Positions 1 to 13,100 of a DNA stretch of 64,000 bases are shown piece after piece (within the stretch, counting starts at the first letter, position 1; every line of letters starts with the position of its first letter). Below the pieces are notes generated by a model that was not told where the DNA came from, searched no databases, and saw nothing but the letters and a program-made list of their open reading frames with translations. Source of the DNA: Todiramphus chloris collaris (Eukaryota > Chordata > Aves > Coraciiformes > Alcedinidae). The stretch covers positions 5,531,448-5,595,447 of the forward strand of contig JANVCC010000073.1 of the NCBI GenBank assembly GCA_025345505.1. Direction: 5' to 3'. The position numbers were made by a program, and so were the translations under genes.

Positions 1-1056
1 CGAGCGTAATTTGTCACTGCTTCCACAATTTATTTTTTCATTGTTGTTGTTTGGCTTTGTCAATTTATAAAAGTAAGGGCCATGCATATTTATTTTACCT
101 TAGTTTATTGACTTTCAAATCGCACTACTGAAAGTTAGTAATTATCATTTCCTCTTTACGCTAGCCTGGATAAAGTTGTTGCATTAAAATATGCTACCTG
201 TATTTTGCTGTGAATGTAATCGGTGTCATTTGGGAAATGTGATGAGATATGCATAATTAAGTCTGACTTCTTATCACAGTTTGTTACCATCAAAAGCCTC
301 CATAATAGATGCATTCAATAATAGAGAGAGTGAAGTAGCTATTTACATATTACCTTGTGTTGCCTGACTGTGGATGTCAGAAACTGGGGAAATTGAGACT
401 CTGTATATTGTGCCTTCAACGTCCCACTGTTCTGCAGCCCAGATATGCCAAAGGTTCTTCACAGTAGCTCCCAGAAGATCACCTGCCTTATGTACAAGAG
501 TTGGTTCGGTTCTCAGTGCAATTAATCGGCATCTTTCCCCAAAATTTCATCTCCTGCGCAGAGGGATCTCCTGCTCAGTGTACTCAACCTTTTCCTCCTG
601 CTGCCTTTAGAAAAGGGGAAAGGATATGTTAATAGAGACAAGACCTAACAGGCTTTAAGACTTCTTAGTCCACATGCTGTACCTGCCTAGATTACAAGTA
701 GCATCCCTTTTCTGAGATAGGAATTTCTTTTCATATAAATCAAAGTAACTGGTCCACACTTTTGTTACAAATGACTCATTAATATCAATTCCAATTAATA
801 AATAGAGGAGAAGTAGGCCAAGTAGCAGTGAAGTTCTGTACCTTGCTATCTATTCATACAGGGAGAAAGCACAGAGAGGTAGAGCTTCTTTGTGAATACC
901 AAGGTGAGGCCGGGAAGGTGTACCCACATGATTTCACATAGTAAATTAACGGCTGTAATGAGCAACATAAAAGTTTTTGTTTGCGATGCATTGAAAGTTG
1001 TGGTAATATAATGATAAACCAGAAACAAACATAGCAGTTTGTTTTCTCTTTTCCAG
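1..1056 (+). other. TENM1: Intron (3' part) upstream of first visible exon
   Basis: AT-rich intron sequence whose 5' end lies outside the window. It ends with a pyrimidine-rich tract and the acceptor TTTTCCAG at 1049-1056. I see no exon, RNA gene or recognisable repeat in it; the short open frames on both strands have no recognisable protein features. Confidence 0.8.
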
Positions 1057-1318
1057 TTTTGACCTTGTGGCCGTTGGAGGCATCTCCGTCACTCTAGTTT
1101 TTGACAGATCTCCTTTCATATCTGAAAAAAGGACGCTGTGGCTGCCTTGGAATAGATTTATCATCGTAGACAAAGTTGTGATGCAAAGAACTGAGTCTGA
1201 TGCACCTTCTTGTGACATCAGTGGTTTTATCAGCCCAAATCCAATTGTACTCCCTTCACCTTTGACAGCTTTTGGAGGGTCCTGTCCCGAAAGAGGAACC
1301 GTTATTCCAGAGCTACAG
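1057..1318 (+). CDS. TENM1: TENM1 exon: end of the transthyretin-like (TTR) domain
   Basis: The exon is 262 bases. Its first base completes a codon begun in an upstream exon, then 87 full codons follow, so it ends in phase 0 (CAG|GTAACG). The protein starts FDLVAVGGISVTLVFDRSPF and ends ERGTVIPELQ. In teneurins this is the last part of the transthyretin-like domain, packed against the cysteine-rich region, followed by the lead-in to the fibronectin plug. Two cysteines (SCDIS and GSCPER) are at conserved teneurin positions. LPSPLTAFGGSCPER is a TENM1 signature; TENM3 differs clearly at this place. The acceptor is strong (TCTCTTTTCCAG). The open frame runs a short way into the intron past the donor, but similarity stops at PELQ. 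Confidence 0.95.
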
Positions 1319-4097
1319 GTAACGAAAAGTATTTTCAAATTAACAATTTGTTCAGTTGCAGAATGAGTTCTAGACAACTTTAGAAGATAATACCAAATAG
1401 AGAGCAATTAACTGCTGTGATGTTATTCAATTGTCAGAATGACACCAATGCTTTTCTCTTTAGGACCGGTTCCCAAGATGCTTTTCTCTTTTTTCTTTAT
1501 TTTTTGTTAATATTTTAAGGTGCTTTATTTCTTGCCTCCAAGTAGAAGAAAGTGGGAAGTCCTAACATGATTTACTATTGAAATCCTGATTCATTTATAG
1601 TGATGCACAAAACCACTCCTAGGTTATAGACAGGCAGTACAATTTCCTTGTACATCAATGTGAGACATGACCCAAGATGCTTCAAAGACTCCTAGGGATG
1701 TTTCATCCATTCACATCTTCTAGTTGTTTACAGTTGCATCTCCAGCTGTATGTTAGTTTCTTGATTTTTATTACTTTCTTTCCAAAGGAGAGAAATTTTG
1801 ACATGCTCTTTAGTATTGTTTTTATTTAAATGTCCTTTTTCTTGACACTCCCTTAAGTGCTTAGAAGCAATTTCTAATTAACCTTGTATTTAACTGTTAC
1901 TTCATTTGGGACTTAGAAGAGGTAGTATGAGTCAAACACTCAACAGAATGCAACTGCACAGGTTTCAGATCATGTCTGAAAGAGGTCACCCACTAACCTG
2001 TACTGGTGCAGGGCATTATTCCTCCCCAGGTGTAGGACTGTACACTTGCCATTGTTGAAGTTTATTAGGTTCCTCTCCAACCAACTCTCCAGCCCATCTG
2101 GGTCTCACTGAATCGCATCACAGCCTTCTGGTGTGTCAGCCACCCCTCCCAGTTCAGTATCTTCAGCAAAGGTACGCTCTATCCCTTCATCCAGGTCACT
2201 GCTGAGTGTGTTGAACAAGACTGGACCTAGTATTGACCCCTGGGGAGCACCAGTTACAGGCCTCCAAGTAGACCCTTCACTGCTGATCACAACCCTCTGT
2301 GCTCTGTCACTCAGCCAGTTATATTTCCCAACCTTTTTTTTCTCATACAAGGATTGCTACTGATTAAAAGCCTTTTTGCTACATCTAAAAGACCTCTGCT
2401 TGAACTCGATTATATCTAAACATCTCCATAACTATTGAAAACATTATCATGTTTCTCCCGGTTGATGGCCATAGAGTTGCTTCACAGAACATTCTAAGTG
2501 AAACTAATGAACATAAATGAAGAATAACTGATGTACGCTCCTAAGAAAAAAATGGGTCACATTACTCCACATGAGATATTCCTGGGTCCATTGTACAGTA
2601 CTGGGAAATGAACAGAAAGTAACCCAGAATAGTAGGAGAAGGAGATACATTAACAGGTATCAACGTATGAATATTTCTTCCTATTTCCCTATCAAAAAGG
2701 GAGAAGAGATGTCAGATGTATGACAGAGGGGGCAGCTGGGATGTCAGCAGGAAAGAAGGGGAACACTGCAAATCAGGAGCAATAAAGGGAGCAGGATTTC
2801 CCTGGCAACACTACATTTCATATGTCGAAACGACAAGTGCTGGCAGGCCTCCAGCTGTACTGCAGCAATCCTGTGACAGTGATGCTGTTGCAGTGTGTAA
2901 ATAAAATTCTTTTGAAAGTGAAGTAATCTATTGTTAAACAAGAAAAAAAAACAAAACAAAAAACCTGTGGAATATAAACAAAACAGTTTGTATTTTTCCA
3001 AGCTTGGTGAATTAACTTCAACATTGTGACAGATTGGCTTGTTACTATGGAAATATACTAAAATCATTAACTTTATTAAGCACAGTCTAATTTTCAGTGA
3101 CTTTTGAGTGACTGCGGTGGCATCCTCTGAGAAGCTGCTCTCTTCTCTTGCCTGCTCTTCCTCACAACCTGTCCCAGAAGAGCTCCTTTCTCTCAGGAGA
3201 TCACAAGAGCTAAATCCCTTTTTGTAGCTCCAAGGCCCACATCATTCAAAAGGTCAAGTCCAAGTTCTCACTCTTTTCCCTCACAAGTTCAGTCTTTGCA
3301 GTCCTTCTCGTTGCTGAGGGCTTATCTTTGCTGCAGCCAGGAACTGATCCTGCCCCACAGTGGGCATATCCAAGCCAGCTTTAATCCAAGTGATTCAGAC
3401 AGCGGCACTGACAGCGGTGCCATGGGATTTGAGCTCTGTTGGACACCCTGGGGACTTACCTGTTAGCTAGATGGCTCTGACGCCCAGACTGTTCCATCTT
3501 CACTGCCACACGTCCCCAGTTAGCCTGTTAGGCTCCTTACGCTGTGCCTTCGTACGCTACAGCCATTCTTCTGGAGCGTAGCCTGCCTGCAAGAGAAGAT
3601 GGTTTAGTGGGAAGGTTTGTTTTCTTTCTTAGCTCTCCCCAGGTAAGAGTTATTACCTCCAAAGCAGGATAATATCTTCAAATCATAATGTAATCTATAA
3701 AGTGGGTGTATATTTAAAAAGGGTTTGTATTCTGGTTAAGAACGTTGATGAAGTAAACCAAATAATAAAGCTAAGGTGAAGCTGTAGAGCTCATATGTAT
3801 GAATATGCCCACCGAGGTAGTATTTGCTCCTCAAGAGATAAGAGTAAAGTGTTAGAGGAAGGGATTCTATCAGAACAGACAGACCACCACCCAGTAAGTT
3901 GACCAAGCAGTTTTCAGTGTTGAACATTTTGTAATAAGCCTGGCTGCTGCGTTGCTGAAATAAGCACAGAAGACCTCAGTGTTCTAAGCGGTAGCGTTCA
4001 CATCGTGCGTGTGAAATGTAAAATAATCACTGTCTGTTATTATTATAGGTGTGCATTTTTCTTGGCTATAGATATAATGATGTATTTTCCTTGCAAG
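1319..4097 (+). other. TENM1: Intron with CR1 fragment
   Basis: The donor is GTAACG at 1319. The acceptor TTTTCCTTGCAAG is less pyrimidine-rich than others in this gene. The intron holds a reverse-oriented CR1 remnant at 1975-2345 and a short A-rich run at 2941-2963. The stretch 3100-3600 is richer in GC than its surroundings but shows no open frame or repeat I can name. Confidence 0.85.
1975..2345 (-). mobile_element. CR1 (chicken repeat 1) LINE fragment, reverse transcriptase part
   Basis: Read on the minus strand, this stretch gives the middle of a CR1 reverse transcriptase. From high to low coordinates it contains SDRAQRVVISS, then GAPQGSILGPVLFN, then SDLDEGIE, then a damaged catalytic motif (FAEDTELGG where CR1 has F-A-D-D), then GVADTPEGC. 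After an in-frame TGA it continues with WLERNLINFNNGKC and VLHLGRNNALHQYRL. It is a dead, truncated copy carrying the stop, a substituted catalytic Asp and probable small deletions. CR1 is the dominant LINE of birds and other sauropsids, which is the main clue to the host. It is inserted antisense to TENM1. Outer limits are uncertain by tens of bases; weak similarity may continue to about 2400. Confidence 0.9.
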
Positions 4098-4365
4098 GTG
4101 GTCCACGAGGAAATCCCAATTCCTTCAAGTTTTGTGAAGCTGAGTTATCTTAGCAGCCGAACACCGGGATATAAAACTTTGCTGCGCATTATTTTGACAC
4201 ACACAACAATCCCTTCTGGAATGACGAAAGTCCATCTGATAGTTGCTGTTGAAGGACGTCTGCTTCAGAAATGGTTCCCTGCTGCAGCCAATTTGGTATA
4301 TACATTTGCCTGGAATAAGACAGATATATATGGACAGAAGGTTTCTGGTCTGGCTGAAGCGATGG
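4098..4365 (+). CDS. TENM1: TENM1 exon: fibronectin-plug region
   Basis: The exon has 268 bases, starts in phase 0 after TTGCAAG and ends after one base of a codon (ATGG|GTACGT). It codes for 89 residues, from [20 protein letters not shown] through [20 protein letters not shown] to [12 protein letters not shown]. In teneurin structures this region is the beta-sandwich plug that closes the bottom of the YD barrel and links it to the beta-propeller. [13 protein letters not shown] and [10 protein letters not shown] are very strongly conserved in all teneurins; IPSSFV and the [10 protein letters not shown] form follow TENM1. NKT is a potential N-glycosylation site. The 5' splice site GTACGT is acceptable but not a consensus GTAAGT. 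Confidence 0.96.
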
Positions 4366-7300
4366 GTACGTAGAATCACCTTGATGTAAGCAGAAGTGCT
4401 CACACATATCAAGCCAGGAAAATAGGGCTTATAAATTTTGTTGCTATGCTTACATTCTTTTAAATCAAATGCCTCTTTACCTAAAGTGACTCGTATGATT
4501 TGCTAAGAACATTTATTTCCTTGTTCTTCCAATGTCATCTTTCTAATTTAATCAATTTGAAAATCCCCTTTTCCCTCAGAGAATGGTTATGTACTAACAG
4601 CATTATATTCAGCTGTCTTTGTTTTTGAATGTTACTTTGAATGTGACCTTTGGTGTGTCATTGTTTCTGTCATTTTTTGGCTGTGACATTTAAAATGTCA
4701 TTTCCACTTAGGGTTTACAAAATTCTAACTTTCAGGCATCTTTTCTTACTACATTTTACATTCCCAACAGTTAAAACTAAGTGATCTGTTGTTTAAAGAT
4801 ATTTATGTGAAAATCATCATGTTTCATGGGCTTTCTTTACCAAGTGGCACAAGCAGCTGTTCTGAGAATTGCTTCAGAAGCGCTGCTTGTGCAGATATAT
4901 TTTATTTAGCCAGCCATTTTTTTTCACTAATTTCATGAATTTTTATTTTTTTAAGGCTTGCTATTTTTTCAGTTGAATTTGAGGTTAAGTTGCTTAATGG
5001 ACTAACCTTATAGATACTTTCCATTAAGATTATTTACCTTACCAGTAAAGCTTAGTGCCGTGAATAAGCCCTATTCACTTCCTTAACAGTTTTGGTTTGC
5101 TTTTTAAGTCAGGGGAACTATAGCAAGCGGTGTTGGCAGGATTGGGCTATAGAACAAGAATAATGAGGGCTACATGGAGCCATCTACCTTCAGGAGGAGG
5201 ATGGCTCATTCCGTGTATGAAAATGCTGTTGTGATGGGCAGCCAGAAGCTCTCTTCAGGATCTGCCCTCTTGTCCATACCAGCAGTGTGCCATCAGATTG
5301 GCCCATGCAAGGCCAATAGGTGCCATCTGAGCTATCCAAGCCTTGCAATTCCCAGAGCGTCTGGTGTGTGACTGTGTTACTGTCTGCTCCCTGCCAGGTA
5401 GTCTGAGAGATACCTGCATGGACAGGTGACAGGAGAAAGGAGGATTATAGCACTTTCCTGGTCATTTCTACTTTGAGAACGATGCAGACATACCCACTGG
5501 TGCCCACAGAGGATTAGCAGACCAAAGTACGGAGTACAATTTTACATCACATGATACACATAGGAATCTGTCAGAAAACCAGGAGCTTATCCTAGGGCTG
5601 TGGTCCCACAGTCCTCTTCAACAGATACAACTGCAGGTTACTGCCAGAAGGGACGTTCCCGTGTTCTCTCCTTACCCTTGGGCCACCACTCACATTCATT
5701 TGATCATGAAATGAGCCAGATCAGGAACAAATTCAGTTGAAAACTGAAGCAACCAGAAAATAAGTGAGAAATTTTCAGCTTCATTAGTTTCCTGATCTGC
5801 TATGAATGCTAGTGTGGAAGCGCCGGTCTTCTCATTCCAGCTGTAGCTCACACATTGCATTGGCCTGAAGTGATCAAAGCTCCAGGTCTTCTCATTCCAG
5901 CTGTAGCTCACACATTGCATTGGCCTGAAGTGATCAAAGCTCCAGGTCTTCTCATTCCAGCTGTAGCTCACACATTGCACTGGCCTGAAGTGATCAAAGC
6001 TCCAGCCCTAGTGCAAGGTCTCCTGAATTGCTGCGTCGTCTATCCTGTCTGCATCTGGCTCACATCTGCAGAAGGGTGGGCAGCTTTTCAGAGGGGTTGG
6101 TCAGGTGCTGGCACTGACACCAGGGAGGGCTCTGAGCATGCTGGGTATGGTGCAGGGCGGGGAGCAGGAGTGCCCTTTTTGGCCCATCTTGTGAAACCTC
6201 CTTGTCGGGGGCAAATCCAAGCCTCGCCCATTGCAGATAGGGATTCAACTAGTTTGCAGTGAGGGAAGGTATTCAATGGGTTGTTTGCTTCACTTGCACA
6301 TATTTCTGCAAATCCAGAAAGGAAAAACAATCCAAGTGAGCCCTTTGGCACTCCCGTGGATGATCAGGCAGGAGCAGATGGGTCATGGCTGCATGTGCCC
6401 TGTATTCAGAGTCTGTCACTGCACAGTGTCACTAACGCGTCTGAGTGGGAACAGCCACTTCTCTTCTGCATCATTTAAGAGTCTTTTGATGACCATGAAG
6501 TCCAGTACATACCTGGACTTTAAAACAATTTAAATCAAATATATCACATCTTAAGAAATGATACTGTAGTTACAGATTCCCAGATGAGCATAATACCTTG
6601 AAATATGAAGAAAGCATATGCAGTAATGCTGGATAGCAACTTTTAAATTATTTAATTGGTGTGTTTTGTTGTGGTTTTCATTATTTTTTTTTCCTTAAAG
6701 TTTACATTCATTGTGCTTCTTGCAAAATAGACACAAAAAACTTTATATTTTAAGTGCATTGTTAGCATGGTTTGTTAGATTCCAATAAAGCTTTATTTAA
6801 TTTGACACACTGTAGTACTCAGGGACCTTTATCTTTATCCATTATATGAATTTTTGTCAAAATAATTTCCTCTGCCAGTGTATTACCAATATTTAATAAC
6901 GCATTCTATTCAGTTTTCATTTTAATTAAATTAAATTGCATCAGGTTGAAGTCCTGGAACTCAGGAATATAACCATCTGCTTTTGGTTTTATAAATACTA
7001 TAAACATCTTTATTTTGCTTCAGGGTTATTGACAGTAGTGATCATATAACAAGTTACAGAAAAGATTTTCTGAGCATATTTCCCCACACAGGTGGCTCTG
7101 TTTAAAGTTGTTGGAGAAACGTTTTCTGGTGTTTTAGTCTAGTCCCCAAGTCCCTAACAAGAGGCCATTTTGCCTTCTCAGAGTTAACGACTGAGATGAT
7201 AACGTAACATTTTTTATTATGAATGGAAAAACATCATGTGCATGTTGACACACGAGAACTTGGTAAAGTCTACGTCCCCTTGTAATTTAACACAGGAAAA

Positions 7301-10001
7301 GGAAAGATTTCAGTAGAACCTTCAAGAAGTACTCCTGCAGAAGTCCCTACATGCTCAGTGTTACTCCTGCAAGCCCTCCCATCCCACGTGGCAGCACAAA
7401 GTATCGTGCAAGGACTTACTCTTCTGGGTGTGAATATAAACCACCTCTTGAGCAGTGTTAGGTCTTCTCTGTTTATTCCTCTGCTCATCACTTTGGTTGA
7501 GTTCATTATATTCATTGTTCAAAGTAAAGTGCTGCTAAGTACAAATATTTCAGATGTTGAGGTAGAGGGTAGTGTTCTATTTAATCCTGGCATTTATTTC
7601 TTACCTGTATTTTGGCAACAGTGCACTAGTAACGTTACTGTTCGTTCTTCTAAAGAGTTGTATGAAAATAATAGGGTTTTGGTAATGATTCAGTAAATCT
7701 TTCAAACCACATTTTGTGACTGCAAAGAACTCTACTTGCTGACTGTTAGTGTCCAAAAACATAGTCACTACAGTTCTCCATCATGCAGCAAAATCTCAAT
7801 CAAATTGTTTTGACCAGAAAGCAACACCCCCCAAAGGAGTGTAAGCTGACTGAGATTGTCATTCCACTTAACAAAATTGCAACGTTTTGCAATACCTGCC
7901 GGTAACAAAATGCTTATTTTTCAAGTGGCACAGCAGTGGCTTGGCTGACTCTACAGCTGTTCCACTTTGCCTGGGTTACTTTGCATGCAGAACCACTGAT
8001 GGGAAATTTTCATGCATGGTACATCAGTACCTCCAGTTAGATGGTTCAGGAGACCCTGCTTTAGGATCACACAGATATTCCTTTTTGGAGCGTAGACTTC
8101 TTTCATGAATGTGTGTAAGTAAACATGGAAACCTGGCTGTAGATACACACAGGATGTCCACGTTTCTCTTACTGATGAGAATGGACCAAAAAGCAGCCAC
8201 AGACAATAACTGTGGGAACAGCAAAGTTCGAAGAAAGAGGATGATAAACTCTAGAGGGTATTTGGCAGCTCAGAAACATCAGCTATCATCTGGGAAGAGC
8301 AGATGCTTTACAGTGTTAGCTACAGCCCTGGTAAATGGGCCACTGCGGATCCATTGGCACGGATTCGCAGATGGTGTAAATTGTTACACCTCCCTTGACC
8401 CAGATAGCAGTGTGGTACCTTAGAGCAGCTGATGATCTGTCCTGTGGGTCTGCAGTGGTTCACGGAGCAGGGCTGAGTGACTTTCTGTTATAGGTCTTTA
8501 CGCTTTTCAAGCATAGACATCTGGCTGGGGATTGGATGTGTTAAGTTCATGAACGGAGTAAAGATGCTGACGTGTAGGTGGTGAGTGTGAGGTTGGTTCA
8601 TAGGAAGAATCTGCCCTTTATCTTCTTTCTCCGTGGACGCCTAGAAAATAGCATGTTCAGGTACTGAACCTTGATGGCTCATCCCAGCACAGGATGTGGA
8701 TGTTCTGGAAGAAGCTCCATGCCCACAGTTGGGTTTTCAGCCCAGGGAGCTACCCAGAAATGGCGTTGTTCATAGTCAGAAGAACTCCTTTAACAAAGAA
8801 ATTGGACAGAGTGACTGTTGGACCCTCAAACGGAAACCCATAATGTTTGAAACATACAATATTTACAGTACTTAAGGAGATGTGATTTTTACAAGTCAAG
8901 AGTTTAGCTGCAAAAAACAGGTTCTTTCTGCTAAAATGATGAAGCAGCTCTAAGTGAAGCTGCTGGAAGAAACAGCTTTCAGTTTGCCATAAAACATTTA
9001 TCTTTCAAACACAAATGCTCCCTGCTATGGCTGGTCAAAATATTTTTATTGCATCCAGTAATGGAATTTAGATGGTATTAAAACTATTTATGGTTCAAGT
9101 CAAATGTGCCTAAAGCCACTACATAGAAAAAGTGAGAAGAAGATATTGAAAATGTCAGAAACCTGTGGGTTTTTAAATTTAATTTTTTTTTTTAAATCTT
9201 AAAATATTTTTAAAGACATTTTTACTTGGGAAAGACTGAACTATATTGATATTTCCTAGATCAAATTTTGGGATTTGGTGTCAGAATACCATTCTTCCTT
9301 TAAGAATGAGTTGTGCTGAAATCTAAAAAGGTTAACTAGGGGAGATAACTGTCATCTTAAAAAAAAGTCAGTTTATTAGAGATACCAAAATTAATTTTTG
9401 AAGATTTATTCGTTTGTTTTACCGAAGTACTAAAGGGATGGATTTGGCATCAGCTGGAGTGGTTTCCCAAAACCACCATCCTTTGGGAAATTCAGGATTT
9501 TCAGCAAGTAATTTGGCCAGCTGTAGAGGGGAGCCATGTGATGTGCAAGCCTGTTAAGATAAATGTTCAATCCTAGGAATTTTCAGTTTGACAACCTATT
9601 CTGCCTAACTACAGTTTTTACAATTAGCAAACAAATTAAAAACAGTTTATTTTAACATTGATTTTTTTTTTTCTATTTAAGCTGTTGTTCAGGTAATTAG
9701 CAGAAATGCAATAAACAATCAAATCAGGAGTCACTGGAGGAGATTTATACCCTTAAGAAATCCATAACTGATACAACAGAAAATTTTCTGCTTTGAAACA
9801 GTAGTAGCTGTAGCTGTAATCACATACTAATTTCTTAACACCCTGGTTTAAAGAAATACCATTCAAGAACAGCAATCAGGCAGAGGAAAACTAGTGGCAT
9901 CATTACTTGACTGATGAATAACAAAACCTGGAGTGAAAAATTGCCTAGGAGTTCACAGAGGAAAAAATAAGACTGATAGATCTTTAATTATTTGTTTGCA
10001 G
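4366..10001 (+). other. TENM1: Intron with 60-bp minisatellite
   Basis: This 5.6-kb intron runs from donor GTACGT to acceptor TTTGTTTGCAG. The only clear structure is the three-copy 60-bp tandem repeat at 5825-6005. A moderately GC-rich stretch follows at 6000-6450. I see nothing recognisable in 4400-5800 or 6500-9990 apart from short T-runs and A/T-rich sequence. Confidence 0.8.
5825..6005. repeat. 60-bp tandem repeat (minisatellite), 3 copies
   Basis: Three head-to-tail copies of a 60-base unit, each containing TTCTCATTCCAGCTGTAGCT. Copies 1 and 2 are identical over the compared part; copy 3 differs by a single T-to-C at 5980. The bases just outside (CGCC before, CCCTA after) break the pattern. 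Because 60 is a multiple of three, open frames on both strands read as 20-residue repeats. This follows from the repeat length and is not evidence of coding. The near-identity suggests a recent expansion and probably variable copy number among individuals. Confidence 0.95.
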
Positions 10002-10145
10002 TGTCGGTGGGATATGAATATGAAACATGTCCTGATTTTGTTCTGTGGGAGAAGAGAACAGTAATCCTTCAAGGCTTTGAAATGGATGCTTCAAATCTGG
10101 GAGGCTGGTCTATAAACAAACACCACGTATTAAATCCACAGAGCG
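10002..10145 (+). CDS. TENM1: TENM1 exon: end of the plug, lead-in to beta-propeller
   Basis: The exon has 144 bases (48 codons), phase 1 on both sides, between TTTGTTTGCAG and G|GTAAGT. The protein runs from [20 protein letters not shown] through [20 protein letters not shown] to VLNPQSG. LWE.RT..LQG and DAS..GGW are hallmark teneurin motifs just before the NHL propeller. The cysteine in YETCPDF is conserved in the family. ETCPDF and LNPQSG follow TENM1 as I remember it. Together with the 21-base microexon it is one of only two exons here whose length is a multiple of three. Confidence 0.96.
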
Positions 10146-13100
10146 GTAAGTCCTTCCTTTATTAACTGGTGACATGGAAGAAGGATACAAATTTGAAAGG
10201 AATTAATTGTTCGGATTTTAGGCGTTACACTTCCTAATGTGTAATCCTCTTTGAATGTGCACCCTCATTTATTGGGAACTGAACTGCAAATGCCACCTGA
10301 AAGGATATTTTTAATGTTCTGGCTCCCAGGTATTAAACATTAACATCAGTAACCCTTGCGCTCGCTAACGCGGTCGGGTCATTGGGATGGGAAAAGGGCA
10401 TGCTAAGTTAGGTTCATTCTCACACTGGTGGTGTACCAGTAGTAGAAGTACCTCATTTCAGGTCAGTGTATAATGTGTTCTATTCCCCATGTAGTGTATA
10501 CATCCCTAATTCATCCTATGGCTACATCAGTTAGTGGCACAGCACCAGGGAGACAAACTGGGCATGAAGAAAGACTGGCTGAGAGAGAGGCAGCACAAAG
10601 CCCTGCTGCCAGTCTAGTATACAGTGGGTGCCCACTCTTTGGAGAAGCACAGTAGGTCACTCTTCAAGACAAGCAATCCAGCAGCTTTGACACATTAGGA
10701 AAAAAAAGAAAACAAACAAACAAAACAACAAAAAAAACCAAAACAAAAAAAAAAAAAAAAAACAAAAAAAAAAAAGACAAAAAAACCAACCACAAAAACC
10801 AATTGTAAATGCTTTTGGTGTCTTAACGTTGACCCTGTGCAGAGAGTCTTCAAGCATGGAGACTGGAATCTGTTTTCTCTGTTGCTTTTATTTTATTTCT
10901 GGAGTTTTCTCTCTTCCTCCCTTAGAATCTATAATCAGGAACTAGTGGGATTAAATTATTAAAACAACACTTGCAGATAAATTATGGTAACTAGAAAAAT
11001 ACGGGTTTGCCAATAAACAGATAACTCTGTAGGAAGAGAAACTAAGGGTCAGATTGCAGCACTTATAAATCAGCAGAGTATTGGATTCAGTGAAGTTCTC
11101 TAAATTTGCTCCAGCTGAGAGTCTGTCCACTAAAATCTATTTCCATCTGCAAACTTCTGTGAATGAAGATTCATGCACAGATGTACGGCTGTCAGGTTTT
11201 TACAAGTTCTGTTGTTGAATGCGCAGCTACAGCATAAATATTCCAAATACAAAAGGTCAGATTTAGTTTGTAAATTATCTGGATTTCTGTTTTGATTTAA
11301 AATAGTTTGACATTTTAAACAGCAGTTCTTTCATACCCTGTCTTATTGGTTTGTATAGATTGTCTCTTTTAAATGCCAGCTATTGACATTTAACACAAAG
11401 AGAAATCTGACCTCAGTCAGCTCAGCCCCCAACTGTGAGCCCCATAGTCTACTCCTTAGTGCCAATTTACCACTTGCATAGTTTAATTTCAGGACTAAAT
11501 TGCTGGCAGTAACTCCAATTTATATGACTATCTGCTAACTGCAGTGGTTACTACTATAATTCACCCCATAGGAACTAATATGTTCTGAGATTTTGTAAAG
11601 TATACAATTATAATCTGAGCAGGGCTAAATCATTGCTTTCCTGAGCACAGGGTATATGGTGAGAAATTGCTTCCTGCCCTGTCTCATCTGTGTGGCTGAG
11701 AACACCAGAGAGCACTGACCTGTCTGCCGTGTGCCACCTCCTCCGAAATCACCCAGGCTGCTCCTGCTCCCCCAGCCCAGTGGCAAGGATGGAGAACGTG
11801 CAGCTTCTCATACCTGCTCCTCTTCCTGGCAAGTTCTCACTGTGCTGGGCATGATCAAGGCTGAAGTCGGGGGGAAGCTGCTAAACATCTGTATCCATTA
11901 CTTCCAGAGACACAATCTGGGGATGGCATAAAGCACGTCTGACTCAAAATCAGTGGGTCTCTTCTGTTTGTAGTTTGCGTGTGAGAGCGCTTCCACTGAG
12001 GATGGCAAAGCCCAGGCAGAGCTCAGTGATGCCTCAGATGTTCCTCGTGATGATAATACAGTTTGAGCACGCACACCTGCCTCGCGTGTAGGAACTAGAA
12101 AAGCAGTTAGGAGCAGGAGAGAAGTGACTACACCATAGCTAGTGCACACCTTACAGAGCAGCCTGTAGGCTCCCACGAAAGCAACAAAACCAAGTAAGGA
12201 ACTGTGTTAACCAAAAGGATAAAAATAATGGTTGCGTTTCTGGTCTTACATAGGAACTAGTGAAATGCTTTTCCATTTCAGACGTATAAAATGTGCTTTA
12301 AATAATGACAAGAATAGAATTCAAATTTAGACTTACACATTTCAGACTTATCTCCGTGCCACCGTGAGTGGAGTGAAATGAAAAGCATGAGTAGCCTTCT
12401 TGAGTATGAATATATTGAGATTTTTTTTTCACTTTTAATTAAAGCCTTCCCTCTATATGTATGAAGAGCTGCTCTTTGTGGAAGCATGAAACTTGCAACT
12501 GTTTTTGAAACACTGTCACTGGATTAACCACAGAAATAGCACTGGAATATAACATAAGTGTCTATCTAAAAATTCCCTATTGCAAACTACAGTTTTCTTT
12601 TCAAACTAGAACTAGAAGTACTTTGGATAGTTAACTAGTCCAGAAGAGCTTCTATCTAAGTTCAGCCACTAAGCTTTGTCTTCCAGCAGGTCTGCTGCAG
12701 TGTACAGAGTTCCTTCTCGGAGACAGGGTAGGTGTGCTGACTGCCCTCCCCGTAAAGGTCATTCATTTGAGAGATGTTACAAAATAAACTAAGTCCAACA
12801 GAAAAGTTGTAAAAACAAATAGATGCAATTTGACAGAATTACACTTCCTAGCACAGTCTGAGCTGTGGAGGTACAAGTATGGACATGCAGAAGCCATAGC
12901 AGGTTAGAACTGTGTTCTATTGCCAGATGGAACTATCTTAAGAAAAAAAAAAAAAAAAGATGTCTAATTCCAGCAACATAGATGTGAAATAATATATGTG
13001 TTCCAATGCGGCTGTCACTGGTTACTCAAGCTTTTTAAATGTATATGGTTTTGCATCAATTTGACTGTTAGGTTAACAAAGGATCACATCCTGTTCTGAG

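Noticed and set aside
5825..6005. CRISPR-like repeat array
   Set aside because: The copies are directly adjacent with no spacers, and the genome is a vertebrate one. It is a minisatellite.
5696..6262. Repeated-peptide open frames on both strands over the 60-bp repeat
   Set aside because: The unit length is a multiple of three, so any frame without a stop stays open in all copies. There is no splice or promoter context and no known protein similarity.
10697..10802. Tail of a processed pseudogene
   Set aside because: No coding or structural RNA sequence is recognisable on either side, so only simple sequence is claimed.
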